Assembly (NCBI GenBank): GCA_963810305.1
Contig: CAWEMY010000005.1
Coordinates: 248,001-312,000, forward strand
Direction: 5' to 3'
Origin: JACDCA01 sp963810305
GTDB taxonomy: Bacteria > Acidobacteriota > Vicinamibacteria > Vicinamibacterales > 2-12-FULL-66-21
DNA length: 64,000 bases
The notes beneath the pieces were generated by a model. It searched no databases. It saw only the letters and a program-made list of their open reading frames with translations, and was not told the origin of the DNA. The translations under genes and the position numbers were made by a program. Below are positions 1 through 9,761 of the stretch, piece after piece (the first letter of the stretch is position 1; every line of letters starts with the position of its first letter).

Positions 1-540
1 AGCGCCGGGTCCACCGGCGGCGGCGCTTCGGTGAAGATCACCGGCACCGGTCTCAATCGTGGTTCGTTTGCGATCTTCGACGGAGTCAGCGTGGCAGCAC
101 GTTTCGACTCTCGCGACGTCCTCTTCACGACGATGTATGTCGAAACCCCTCCTCATGGCGCCGGACCGGTGGATGTGGTGGTGACAAGTCTTGACGGCGG
201 CACCGTGCGAGTCGGAGCGGGCTATAGCTACCTTGCCCCTGAGTCGTTTGACCTCAACGGCGTGTGGACGGCGAGCGGCATGGACGGATCGGATCGCGGC
301 CTCGGTTTCACGATTGAGAAGAATCGGCTGGTGAGCGCCTACTGCTCTGGCGTGGACGGCCTGCTATTTCCCTTATGGTTCACATCACCTCCACTGATCG
401 TCAACGGTGAGTTCGTCATTGAGGGACCGGACGCACCTGTCATATTTGGCCGGGTCGTGTCGGCCGTCGAGATGGTTGGCACGATTGACGTTGCGCCATG
501 TAACCGTATGCCGTGGCGCAGCTATCCGAAAACTCAATGA
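1..540 (+). CDS. IPT/TIG-domain protein, C-terminal fragment
   Basis: The reading frame is open at the left edge of the window, so only the last 179 codons are seen. It opens with a Ser/Gly-rich stretch followed by VKITGTGL, which looks like the first strand of an IPT/TIG immunoglobulin-like fold. The rest of such a domain follows to about residue 75 (ending GYSYL), and then a unique domain of about 100 residues with two cysteines, CSGVDG and APCNR. Such domains are typical of secreted or surface proteins in Acidobacteriota-like genomes. The function of the complete protein cannot be judged from this fragment. The stop is TGA at 538-540, 47 bases before the next start. Confidence 0.6.
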   Translation, partial: SAGSTGGGASVKITGTGLNRGSFAIFDGVSVAARFDSRDVLFTTMYVETPPHGAGPVDVVVTSLDGGTVRVGAGYSYLAPESFDLNGVWTASGMDGSDRGLGFTIEKNRLVSAYCSGVDGLLFPLWFTSPPLIVNGEFVIEGPDAPVIFGRVVSAVEMVGTIDVAPCNRMPWRSYPKTQ

Positions 541-587
541 CGCCGGAGGTAAGATTGCATCTGCAGGTTCTATGAGAGGCAGGTGCC

Positions 588-1919
588 ATGACGACCACCA
601 CAACCCCGAACGCGACGATGAGTGGCGCGGAGATCGTCGATCTCTGCCGCAAGCACACCATCTTCGAATGGTCCCCGCAGGGATCCGTCGATCCGATCCC
701 GGTCGCGCGCGCCAAAGGCGTGTACTTCTGGACGCCGGAAGGGAAGCGCTACCTCGACTTCAACTCCCAGTTGATGTGCGTAAATATCGGCCATGGTGAC
801 GAGCGCGTCACCCGCGCAATCGCCGAGCAGGCGGCGGTGCTGCCGTACGCGAGCCCGTTCATGGCCACCGAGGCGCGAGCGAAGCTCGGTGCGAAGCTGG
901 CGAGCCTCGCGCCCGGCGACATCGACGTCTTCTTCTTCACCAACGGCGGCGCCGACGCCAACGAGAACGCGATCAAGATCGCCCGCGCATTTACCGGCCG
1001 CCACAAGATCCTCGCGCGCTACCGCTCGTATCACGGCGGCACCGCTGGCGCGATGGCGCTGACCGGCGATCCGCGACGCTGGACCACCGAGCCGGGCATG
1101 CCGGGCGTCGTCCACGTGCTCGACCCGCATCACGGCCCCGGACGGCCGATGGACACCGCGCCGCAGTCGCTGGCGATGCTGGAAGAGATCATCCAGCTCG
1201 AAGGGCCGAACCACATCGCGGCGTTCTTCCTCGAAACCGTCAGCGGGACCAACGGCGTGCTGATTCCGCCGGACGGGTACATCCAGGGGATCCGCGAGCT
1301 GTGCACGAAGTACGGAATCCTGATGGTGTGCGACGAGGTCATGGCCGGTTTCGGCAGGACAGGGGAGTGGTTCGCCGTCAATCACTGGGGGGTCGTGCCC
1401 GATCTGATCTGCATGGCGAAGGGGTTGACCAGCGCCTACGTCCCGATGGGCGCGGTCGGCATGCGCCGCGCGATCGCCGACAGCTTCAAGGAGAAGGTGT
1501 TCCCAAGCGGTCTCACCTACAACAGTCATACCCTCGCGGCCGCGACGGCGCTCGCCACGATCGATGTCTACGAGCAGGACGACCTGATCGGCAATGCGCG
1601 TCGCATGGGTAAAGTGATGTCGGATCTTCTCGGCCAGCTCGCTGCGAAGCACAAGATCGTGGGGGCCTGCCGCAACATCGGTCTCTTCGGGATCGTCGAG
1701 CTGGTCAATCCAGCGACCAGGGCGCCTCTGGCGCCCTTCGGTGGAACGTCAGACGAGATGAAACGGCTGAATAGCTACTTCCGCGAGGAGGGGCTCTACA
1801 CGTTCGTGCGGTGGCACTCGTTCTTCACCAATCCGCCGCTGTGCATCACTGAAGAAGAACTCCGCCAGGGCTTCGCGATCCTGGATCGCTCGCTCGCGAA
1901 GCTGGAAGCTTCGATGTAG
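588..1919 (+). CDS. Class III PLP-dependent aminotransferase
   Basis: A full-length (443 aa) fold-type I, class III aminotransferase, expected to be cytosolic. The cofactor-binding Asp lies in CDEVMAGFGRTGEW, and the PLP lysine is about K278 in CMAKGLTSAYVPMG. The N-terminal part carries FFFTNGGADANENAIKIAR and YRSYHGG, which shape the cofactor pocket. The family transfers amino groups from omega-amino acids, diamines or taurine-like substrates to pyruvate or 2-oxoglutarate; the actual substrate cannot be read from the sequence. An AGGCAGG stretch just before the ATG serves as a ribosome binding site. The gene stands alone, convergent with the downstream gene. Confidence 0.9.
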   Translation: MTTTTTPNATMSGAEIVDLCRKHTIFEWSPQGSVDPIPVARAKGVYFWTPEGKRYLDFNSQLMCVNIGHGDERVTRAIAEQAAVLPYASPFMATEARAKLGAKLASLAPGDIDVFFFTNGGADANENAIKIARAFTGRHKILARYRSYHGGTAGAMALTGDPRRWTTEPGMPGVVHVLDPHHGPGRPMDTAPQSLAMLEEIIQLEGPNHIAAFFLETVSGTNGVLIPPDGYIQGIRELCTKYGILMVCDEVMAGFGRTGEWFAVNHWGVVPDLICMAKGLTSAYVPMGAVGMRRAIADSFKEKVFPSGLTYNSHTLAAATALATIDVYEQDDLIGNARRMGKVMSDLLGQLAAKHKIVGACRNIGLFGIVELVNPATRAPLAPFGGTSDEMKRLNSYFREEGLYTFVRWHSFFTNPPLCITEEELRQGFAILDRSLAKLEASM

Positions 1920-2020
1920 CGTTGCGCGGGGCGCAGGGCGCGGAGCACAAAACGGAAACCGCCCAATCCCAGCGCACTGCGAACCGCGCACTGCGAACCC
2001 GCGACCCCGCGACCCGCGCG
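1920..2020. other. Convergent intergenic spacer with reiterated words
   Basis: About 100 bases between two convergent genes. It is made largely of reiterated words (cgcactgcgaac twice, cgcgaccc twice) and is very GC-rich. No gene is seen and there is no clear T-tailed hairpin. Confidence 0.4.
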
Positions 2021-2569
2021 TTACTTGATCGTCCACATATAAACCGGCCGTCCGTCGACTTCGACCGTCTTTTCCGGTGGCCACTCCGTCCCCATGTCGA
2101 AGCTCTGCGACACGATCCGCGTTCCGGGCTTCAATTCCTTCTTCAGTTTCGGCATCAGCTTGATGTTCAGCGACTGCAGCAGGTACAGCGTGACGACCGT
2201 CGCATCCTTGATGTCCGCCTCGAAGAGATCTCCCTGCACGATCTGCACTTTGTCGGAGACGCCCATCTTCTGCGCCCGCTCGGTCGCTTCCTTCACCCGT
2301 TGCGGATCGATGTCGATCCCCACCGCGCGCGCGCCATATTTCTGCGCGGCGGTCGCGACGATGATGCCGTCGCCGCATCCGAGGTCGTAGACGACGTCGC
2401 TCGGCTTGACGCCGGCGAGCTTGAGCATGGCGTCCACCACCGGCGGCGGCGTGGGCACCCAGTGAATGTCCGGACGGCGGAGCGGCGCCTGCGTCGCCTG
2501 CTGGCCGATGGCCGGAGTGGTGAGAACGAAAATCGAGGCAACGAGCGCAAGAAGTAGTCGGCGTGTCAT
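2021..2569 (-). CDS. Exported SAM-methyltransferase-like protein
   Basis: A 182-residue protein with a clear signal peptide at its N-terminus (MTRRLLLALVASIFVL, then an AIGQQ cleavage region). It is followed by a Rossmann methyltransferase core with motif I VYDLGCGDG and the acidic GIDIDP after strand 2. The catalytic part is short and the substrate side is reduced. A class I methyltransferase fold behind a signal peptide is odd because SAM is cytosolic, so the protein may have lost catalysis or use another ligand. ATG at 2569 is preferred over a TTG at 2575, because the TTG directly follows the upstream gene's TAA. It probably shares a transcript with the HD-domain gene upstream. Confidence 0.75.
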   Translation of the reverse strand: MTRRLLLALVASIFVLTTPAIGQQATQAPLRRPDIHWVPTPPPVVDAMLKLAGVKPSDVVYDLGCGDGIIVATAAQKYGARAVGIDIDPQRVKEATERAQKMGVSDKVQIVQGDLFEADIKDATVVTLYLLQSLNIKLMPKLKKELKPGTRIVSQSFDMGTEWPPEKTVEVDGRPVYMWTIK

Positions 2570-2575
2570 GTCCAA

Positions 2576-3148
2576 TTAATATCCCATTTCCCGCTGGATG
2601 CCTTTGACAATCCGGTCAAGCTCGTCAACCAGCCTGCCACCGCCGGCGTGACGAAAGGATTTCACCAGCGACTCGTAATAGGCCATCACATCGTCTGCCG
2701 GTGCGTTGAAGCGGCTCCAGACAGCTTCGCCGGAGTTGCGCAGGTCCCGCAGGATCGCGTAGGCGTTGTGCACCTTGTCGGCCGACGAGACGCGAAGGCT
2801 CGAAGAGTCCAGCCCCCGCGCATGCTCGGCATACTCCCGCTTCCGATCGATCCAGGGGCGCTTGGGTGTCTCCCACGAGTCGGTGCAGTCCTCGACAATC
2901 TTCGCGACAGCGTCGCCGAACCGCGCCCGTATTTCCTCCAGCCGCGGCCGGCCGCCATGATCCTCCGCGGCATCGTGCAGGAGTGCGCCGATCGCTTCGT
3001 CTTCGGATCCGCCATCGTCCAGAACGATGGAGGTAACCCCCAGGAGATGGCTGATGTAGGGGGATTGATTGCCTTTCCGCACCTGGTCGCGATGCACCTC
3101 ATGCGCGTATTTCATGGCTTCGTCAAATCGTCCGGAGAGCCTCGGCAT
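2576..3148 (-). CDS. HD-domain phosphohydrolase, (p)ppGpp-hydrolase type
   Basis: A 190-residue protein resembling the stand-alone hydrolase domain of RelA/SpoT proteins. Visible metal-site elements are the first His in KYAHEVHRDQVRKG, the HD pair in ALLHDAAEDH, and the later Asp in SSADKVHNAYAI. Family members hydrolyse (p)ppGpp or related nucleotides with Mn2+. No synthetase domain is attached. A -10-like TAGAAT lies six bases before the ATG, so the transcript may be leaderless. Its TAA is seven bases upstream of the methyltransferase-like gene, which suggests co-transcription. The true substrate is not determinable here. Confidence 0.8.
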   Translation of the reverse strand: MPRLSGRFDEAMKYAHEVHRDQVRKGNQSPYISHLLGVTSIVLDDGGSEDEAIGALLHDAAEDHGGRPRLEEIRARFGDAVAKIVEDCTDSWETPKRPWIDRKREYAEHARGLDSSSLRVSSADKVHNAYAILRDLRNSGEAVWSRFNAPADDVMAYYESLVKSFRHAGGGRLVDELDRIVKGIQREMGY

Positions 3149-3154
3149 CCCGTT

Positions 3155-3160
3155 ATTCTA
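3155..3160 (-). promoter_or_regulatory. -10 hexamer TAGAAT, leaderless layout
   Basis: TAGAAT on the minus strand ends six bases before the ATG at 3148, so transcription would be expected to begin at or next to the start codon. No convincing -35 box is seen. On the plus strand the overlapping TATTCT (3154-3159) stands eight bases before the ATG at 3168, so the divergent gene may use the same short region. Confidence 0.45.
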
Positions 3161-3167
3161 GTGGCCC

Positions 3168-4997
3168 ATGGGGGCCATTCAGGAAAGCAGGCTGCCGTTG
3201 ATGCCGGAGAGGTGGTTCAGCGGCGGCCAGGCGTTCCTGATGCCCACCCGGCGAGGAGCCCGAATCGCACTGCTCGCGATTGTCGTCGCCTACGGCACGC
3301 TGCTCCGTCTCGACGCTCTGACATTGACTTACGGCGTCGTCGAGCGGCCGTCGTGGCTGCGAAGCCTTCAGAGCTCTCGCGCGCCGGAAAGCGTGATTCG
3401 ACCATTCGGATTTCGCTGGCAACGCTGGGAAGGCCGGTACATCAGTGATCCCTTCACGTATCTCAAGTACGCGCGCGAGATGCGCTCGTTCTATGCGGCA
3501 CATCGACGCGAACCGCTGTATCCATTCGCGACGAAGATCTCGCTGCGCCTTCTGAGCGATCAGGACATTGCAGCCAGTTTCACTTCGATGTTCTTTTCCG
3601 TTCTGGCAATTCTCGGAACATTTCTGCTTGGTTACTTCGCCTTCTCGTACTGGGTCGGTCTCGGTGCGGCAGCGGCGATGGCGATCGAATACGACGTTGT
3701 GACGTGGGGCGTCGGCGGATGGCGAGACGACGCGTTCACAGCCGCGGTGGTGTTTTCCACGTGCGCGATGCTGGGATACGCACGACGTGATTCTGCCGGC
3801 GCGGCAGTGGCACTCGGCGCGATTGCGGGCATTGCGTGCCTCGTGCGTATCACGGCGCTCTCTTTTCTGCTTCCAGGTCTCCTCTGGGCCGGGATGAGTG
3901 TAAAGGGGCCGTGGACGGTGCGCGCCAGACGCGCCGCGCTCATGGTCTTGACCGCCGGGCTGATCGCGGCTCCGTATTTTGTGAACTGCTGGCGAACATA
4001 CGGGGACCCGTTCCTGGCGATCGACATCCATACCGTCGTGTATCGCGAGACAGAAGGGGAGAGCGGCGCAACCCGCAGTCAGTCGGCGGCACAATACGTC
4101 ACCTCGAAATTTCGCGCGCGGCCGTGGCAATCGGTCGACACTGCGGTCCTCGGACTGACCGAATACCCTTTTACGAACAAGTGGTTTGGGTTCGACCCAT
4201 GGCATTCCAAACTGGGAAAGCTGCTGTCCTGGTCTGCGGTGATCGGACTGTTTCTATTTGTCGGTTCGCGCGAAGGGCGGTTGTTGCTCATCGTTCTCAT
4301 TGCTTCACTCGTTCCGTACATGGTCACGTGGAGGTTGATTCACGACTGGCGTTTCACACTGCATGCGTACCCGTTCTTCCTGACCGCCGCGGCGCATGCG
4401 ATCGCGACCGCCGCCCGCGTCGTGCGCCCTCAGTGGCTGAAGGCGCGCGTATCCGGGATCACGCCGTCGACGGTTGCCGGCTGGACTGCGGCGGCGCTCA
4501 TCGTCGGAACGGGCGTGTGGATCATGCAGCGAATCCTGCCGGTTGTCGTGGCAAAGGAAAGTCTGCGCCACGACGAAGCCGTGCTGGTACTGGCGGGCGC
4601 GCGCGATGGCGCTTTCTTCGTCGGCGGCTGGGGGCCTCCGGCAACGGCAGGCAACGTCACTGCCCGTGTGACTGAGCTTCTCGGGGGGACGATGTGGCTG
4701 CCGCTGCCGGAAATGCGCGACTACCGCCTCACGATCCGCCTCGATCCGTTTCCGCTGCCGTTCAATGCGGACCCCGAAGGCCTGCCGTGGGTGCACGTGG
4801 CCATGAACGGCCAACTCGTAAAAGTTCTTGATACGACCTGGAATCCGGAACGCGTCGGTGCCTACACGGTCGTGGTCCCGAGGCACTATCTCAACGCGCA
4901 CCGGAATCTGCTGGAGTTGAGCGCGCTGACCAAACGGGCTCGGCGCGCGCGGCTGCGGTTGTGGTACGTACAGATTCAACCGTGGACAAGAAGTTGA
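3168..4997 (+). CDS. GT-C type membrane glycosyltransferase-like protein
   Basis: A 609-residue polytopic membrane protein. About ten hydrophobic helices lie between residues 25 and 470, and a soluble C-terminal domain of about 120 residues follows. The first periplasmic loop carries SDPFTYLKYAREM, where an acidic residue at the start of the loop is typical of the GT-C (GT39/ArnT/PMT) fold. Such enzymes move sugars from polyprenyl-phosphate carriers to lipids, glycans or proteins on the outer face of the inner membrane. The C-terminal domain looks beta-rich (jelly-roll-like) and resembles a domain found N-terminally in the GT-C gene at 33108-34997. Donor and acceptor are unknown. Its 3' end overlaps the next gene. 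Confidence 0.7.
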   Translation: MGAIQESRLPLMPERWFSGGQAFLMPTRRGARIALLAIVVAYGTLLRLDALTLTYGVVERPSWLRSLQSSRAPESVIRPFGFRWQRWEGRYISDPFTYLKYAREMRSFYAAHRREPLYPFATKISLRLLSDQDIAASFTSMFFSVLAILGTFLLGYFAFSYWVGLGAAAAMAIEYDVVTWGVGGWRDDAFTAAVVFSTCAMLGYARRDSAGAAVALGAIAGIACLVRITALSFLLPGLLWAGMSVKGPWTVRARRAALMVLTAGLIAAPYFVNCWRTYGDPFLAIDIHTVVYRETEGESGATRSQSAAQYVTSKFRARPWQSVDTAVLGLTEYPFTNKWFGFDPWHSKLGKLLSWSAVIGLFLFVGSREGRLLLIVLIASLVPYMVTWRLIHDWRFTLHAYPFFLTAAAHAIATAARVVRPQWLKARVSGITPSTVAGWTAAALIVGTGVWIMQRILPVVVAKESLRHDEAVLVLAGARDGAFFVGGWGPPATAGNVTARVTELLGGTMWLPLPEMRDYRLTIRLDPFPLPFNADPEGLPWVHVAMNGQLVKVLDTTWNPERVGAYTVVVPRHYLNAHRNLLELSALTKRARRARLRLWYVQIQPWTRS

Positions 4998-5491
4998 GTT
5001 CTCCTGACGTACGCGCCCCCGTCTTCGACGCGCTCGACGCGCTCGGGATCGCGTACGAAGCCTACGATCATCCGGCCGTATTCACGAGCGAGGACGCGGA
5101 CAAGTACTGGCGCGACATTCCCGCGACTCCCGTGAAGAACCTGTTCCTGAGAAACAAGAAAGGGAACCGCGAGTACCTGGTGATTCTGGGGATCGACAAA
5201 CGCGCCGACCTGCGGCAACTCGTGAAGATAATCGGCGACGATCGGTTCAGCTTCGGATCGGCGGAGCGGCTGATGCAGACGATGAGGCTGACACCGGGCT
5301 CCGTGTCACCGTTCGGTCTGATCCACGATGCGAGTCGTGAAGTTCAGGTGATCATCGACGCCGACCTGCGCAACGCCGAGCGCCTGATCTTTCATCCCAA
5401 CATAAACACTGCAAGCGTGACGATTTCGTTCCCGGATCTCGAACGCTTTCTAGCCTCGCGCGGGAACTCCGTACGGTATATCTCCGTTTAG
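4982..5491 (+). CDS. YbaK/PrdX-family aminoacyl-tRNA deacylase
   Basis: About 169 residues matching the YbaK/ProX superfamily that hydrolyses mischarged tRNAs, most like the PrdX/ProXp-ala group. Landmarks are YEAYDHPAVFTSEDA, VKNLFLRNKKGNREY with the conserved substrate-pocket Lys, the GSAERL stretch, and PGSVSPFGLI with the invariant glycine loop. A GTG at 4982 is in frame; another GTG at 4961 is possible and would add seven residues. Either start overlaps the upstream membrane-protein gene (TGA at 4995-4997), implying translational coupling. Role from family knowledge: clearing Ala- or Cys-tRNA(Pro) in trans. Confidence 0.85.
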   Translation: MDKKLSSPDVRAPVFDALDALGIAYEAYDHPAVFTSEDADKYWRDIPATPVKNLFLRNKKGNREYLVILGIDKRADLRQLVKIIGDDRFSFGSAERLMQTMRLTPGSVSPFGLIHDASREVQVIIDADLRNAERLIFHPNINTASVTISFPDLERFLASRGNSVRYISV

Positions 5492-5494
5492 TCT

Positions 5495-5517
5495 CCGCCT
5501 TCGCCAAGCCTTCGGCG
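5495..5517. repeat. Palindromic repeat family C, copy 1
   Basis: CCGCCTTCGCCAAGCCTTCG followed by GCG, a short imperfect palindrome directly after the deacylase stop. Related copies lie at 30664-30691, 58007-58033 and 58037-58064. It is followed by a run of gagtcccga words (5527-5550), a small tandem word repeat. Confidence 0.6.
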
Positions 5518-5552
5518 CGACAGGCCGAGTCCCGAGTCCCGAGCCCCGACGG

Positions 5553-5574
5553 AGGGGCCGTTCGCGAACGGCCC

Positions 5575-5576
<2 letters not shown>
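5553..5576. repeat. Palindromic repeat family A, copy 1
   Basis: A perfect 24-base palindrome centred on GGCCGTTCGCGAACGGCC between two convergent genes. The TAG stop of typA (minus strand) lies inside its edge. It can fold as a strong hairpin and may act as a bidirectional terminator, although it lacks a T-tract. Other copies are at 25829, 25868 and 54180. Confidence 0.75.
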
Positions 5577-7410
<1,834 letters not shown>

Positions 7411-7416
7411 CCCTCC

Positions 7417-7422
7417 AGTATA
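7417..7422 (-). promoter_or_regulatory. -10 hexamer TATACT, leaderless layout
   Basis: TATACT on the minus strand, six bases upstream of the typA ATG. The region behind it is a small word repeat (ggtccctgggtccgtaggtc, 7423-7454) with no evident -35. Confidence 0.5.
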
Positions 7423-7466
7423 GGTCCCTGGGTCCGTAGGTCCCTAGGTCGTTGATTCGGAGGGGC

Positions 7467-8015
7467 CTACCTTTTGATCCAGAAGGTCACGCCGCCGTAG
7501 AGCCGCCAGTGGTCCGGAGCGAGGTCGTTGCCCTGGAAGCGGCGCAGGTCGGCGCGTGCGAGGACGCGGCTATTGATCGGGATCTTCACGCCGCCACCGA
7601 AGTTGAAGGCGATCTCGGTTTCGCCGTCTGGATCCTCGTCCGCCCCCTCGACGTTGAAGCCGTAGCTCTCCCACCCCAGGCCGGCTGTCGCGTAAGGGGT
7701 GACATGAACCACGTCGAAGTGGTACACGAAGTTGGCACTGATGGTTGTGAGCGAGATATCGAGGGCCGCTTCGTCCCCGGTGACGTCGAACACACGGCCG
7801 AGCTCGAATTCGAATCCCAGGTTAGGCGTCCAGTCGTAGGCGATCGCCCCGCCGATCCCGAGGCTGTTTCCGAGGTCCTGAGAGACTCCGAACGTCACTC
7901 CGAGAAACGGTGTAACCGTTACCGAGTTCGCCTCAGCCACCGACTGGGCAGACGCCGGCGCGGCCACCCCGGCTATCACTGCAACCGCCGCGCAAATCCT
8001 CACAAAACAACGCAT
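7467..8015 (-). CDS. Small outer-membrane beta-barrel protein
   Basis: A 182-residue protein with a signal peptide (MRCFVRICAAVAVIAGVAAPASA) and alternating hydrophobic strands such as YATAGLGWESYGF and FGGGVKIPINSRVLARADLR. This fits an eight-stranded OmpA/OmpW-like barrel, and it ends in WIKR rather than a terminal aromatic. The start at 8015 is fixed by AAGGAGG a few bases upstream; a longer in-frame extension would be Arg-rich and not signal-like. It probably lies in the outer membrane as a structural or small porin-like protein. The ligand is unknown. Confidence 0.75.
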   Translation of the reverse strand: MRCFVRICAAVAVIAGVAAPASAQSVAEANSVTVTPFLGVTFGVSQDLGNSLGIGGAIAYDWTPNLGFEFELGRVFDVTGDEAALDISLTTISANFVYHFDVVHVTPYATAGLGWESYGFNVEGADEDPDGETEIAFNFGGGVKIPINSRVLARADLRRFQGNDLAPDHWRLYGGVTFWIKR

Positions 8016-8029
8016 TCCCCCTCCTTGAT

Positions 8030-8156
8030 CACTTCGCTCGGTGGGGCCCCGACCCCACCTCGCTGCGCGCTCTGGGCGCCGCTTCGCGACGCTTCCCTCC
8101 GGCCCTCGCTTGCGAACACTTCGCTTGGTGGGCCCCGAGCCCACCGCGCTGCGCGC
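8030..8156. repeat. Direct repeat pair, each with an internal palindrome
   Basis: Two copies of a roughly 40-base unit (8030-8070 and 8117-8156), both starting CACTTCGCT and containing a hairpin of the form GTGGG-CCCGA-CCCAC, then CGCTGCGCGC. They lie upstream of the outer-membrane protein gene and downstream of nothing obvious. The regulatory meaning is unknown. Confidence 0.6.
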
Positions 8157-8226
8157 GACCCTGAGCTGTCGAGCCGGTGATTATGACGTTCCGGCTTGCA
8201 AACTGGCTGACATCTCGCGACAAAGC

Positions 8227-8340
8227 CCTAACTCCTAACCTCTAACTCCTAACCTCTAACTCCTAAAACGCTAAGACCTTGCGCGGTTGACGGATCAATC
8301 GGCGCAGCTTAGGAGTTAGCAGTTAGATGTTAGGAGTTAT
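8227..8340. repeat. Long imperfect inverted repeat of TAACTCC words
   Basis: Arm 1 (8227-8266) is three reiterations of the word ctaactcctaac; arm 2 (8309-8340) is its inverted counterpart made of ttaggagtta words; about 40 unrelated bases lie between. A closely related hairpin lies at 20353-20422. The remainder of 8158-8400 shows no gene. This is a non-coding, hairpin-forming spacer ahead of the ECF sigma gene. Confidence 0.7.
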
Positions 8341-8400
8341 CAACTTTCCAGCGCTACCGTGCGTCATATCTCTGACAGGCGTTGATGGACCCCGCCGTTG

Positions 8401-8973
8401 ATGAATGATTCGGACCTGATTCCACGCGCAGCAGCCGGGGACCACTCCGCCTTCCAGTCGCTTGTCGAGCGCCACAGGTCGATGGTCTATCGCGTCGCGT
8501 ACCAGTTCGCGGGCAATCACCACGATGCCGAAGACATCGCCCAGGAGGTGTTCATCAAGGTGTACCGGTCGCTCGACCGCTTCCGGCAGGACGCACAACT
8601 GACCTCGTGGATGTACCGAATCGTCATGAACGCCTGTATCGACTATCGTCGCCGCCACGTCCCGGCGGCTTCCGCCCCGTTCAGCGAAGAGGCTGAACAC
8701 AAAATGTTGAACACGCCCGAAGAGTCGCCCGGTCCGGAAGACGTCACCTACGCCGGAGAGCTCGGGGAGGTCCTCGAGACAGCGGTATCCCGCCTCCCGC
8801 CGGGGCAGCGCATCGTTTTCATCATGAGGCACCACCAGGGACTCAAGCTCGGGGAGATCGCCGAGTCTCTTGGCCTTGCCGAAGGCACCGTGAAACGCCA
8901 ACTGCACGCGGCCGTGCATCGGCTTCGCCATGCGCTCAGTGCGGCGAATGTCACCGTGGGAGACCGTGTATGA
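8401..8973 (+). CDS. ECF-family RNA polymerase sigma factor
   Basis: A 190-residue sigma-70 family member of the ECF type. Region 2 spans about residues 20-90 with HDAEDIAQEVFIKVYRSLDR, the -10-recognition and core-binding helices. Region 4 spans about residues 130-185, with LPPGQRIVFIMRHHQGLKLG and a helix-turn-helix around EIAESLGLAEGTVKRQL. ATG at 8401 is preferred to the TTG at 8398. Its TGA overlaps the ATG of the anti-sigma gene (ATGA), the usual arrangement for a sigma/anti-sigma pair. The signal sensed is not evident. Confidence 0.93.
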   Translation: MNDSDLIPRAAAGDHSAFQSLVERHRSMVYRVAYQFAGNHHDAEDIAQEVFIKVYRSLDRFRQDAQLTSWMYRIVMNACIDYRRRHVPAASAPFSEEAEHKMLNTPEESPGPEDVTYAGELGEVLETAVSRLPPGQRIVFIMRHHQGLKLGEIAESLGLAEGTVKRQLHAAVHRLRHALSAANVTVGDRV

Positions 8974-9756
8974 AGGCCCCTTGTGATTTGCAGCAGCGCG
9001 GCTCCGTCGAGCTCTTCTTCTATGACGAGCTCGATGACGCGTCGCGCGTCGAGATGGCGGCGCATTTTCGCCGATGCCGCGACTGCGCTGCGGCCCTCGA
9101 GGATCTCAGGATCATCCGCGAGGTGCTTGCCGCCCGCGGCAGTGTTTCAGCGCCACCGGCCGGCGACTGGTCGGGATTCATGCGCCGTCTTGATATCGCC
9201 GTTCAGGCCGAACAAGGCCGGCTAAAGCCGGCCTCTACCGTGCCAGGCCAGCTAAAGCCGGCCTCTACCGCACGGTCGTACGTAGGGCTCCTGGCAACCG
9301 CCGCTCTCCTCGCCGTGGTCGCGATGGGCGTGTATATCGCCTCGCGCGGAGCGTCTTCAGCTCGTCGCGCCACCTACGAGCGTCGCGGGGGACGGCAGCC
9401 GCACGCCGGTCGCGACCACCGGGATGAAGGCGGTCGGGGAACAGCATTTCGAGCGCTCCAAGCTGGTGGTTCTCGGCCTCGCCTCGAAGGAAGCAACAGC
9501 CACCTCCACGGCAGACTGGGCTTACGAACGGGAGCTGGCGACATCGTTGTTGAAAGACACGCGGCTTTACCGCCTGGCCGCCGAAGAACGCGGTTTGACC
9601 TCGCTCGCGGGCGTGATGCGCGACCTCGAACTGGTGCTGCTCGAAACCTCGATGGCCGAACAGACCGATCAGAAGGCGCTTGGCCAGATCCAGCGGATCA
9701 TCGAAAAACGTGGATTGATAGAAAAGATGGAGACCGTACCCACGGTAGGAATGTGA
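8970..9756 (+). CDS. Anti-sigma factor, zinc-finger type, frameshifted
   Basis: The first part (frame of 8970) reads MKAPCDLQQRGSVELF, then an HFRRCRDC zinc-site motif of the ZAS kind, then a transmembrane helix (YVGLLATAALLAVVAMGVYI). After about base 9350 the meaningful frame changes: LVAPPTSVAGDG, HFERSKLVVLGLASKE and a helical C-terminus ending TVPTVGM at 9756. The span is one base longer than a multiple of three, so one extra base near 9340-9360 separates the halves; it could be a sequencing error or a real lesion. Two family B palindromes sit in frame just before the transmembrane segment. It probably holds the adjacent sigma factor at the inner membrane. Confidence 0.75.
9215..9269. 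repeat. Palindromic repeat family B, two copies inside a gene
   Basis: Copies at 9215-9239 and 9245-9269, each with GGCC(G/A)GCTAAAGCCGGCC and then TCTACC. They are translated in frame as the near-duplicate peptides GRLKPAST and GQLKPAST within the anti-sigma factor linker. A third intact copy is at 11138-11162. Confidence 0.8.
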
Positions 9757-9761
9757 ACGTC

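Noticed and set aside
8227..8340. CRISPR array suggested by repeated TAACTCC units
   Set aside because: Units are 7-14 bases, with no regular spacers, and the two halves are inverted. No cas genes are in the window.
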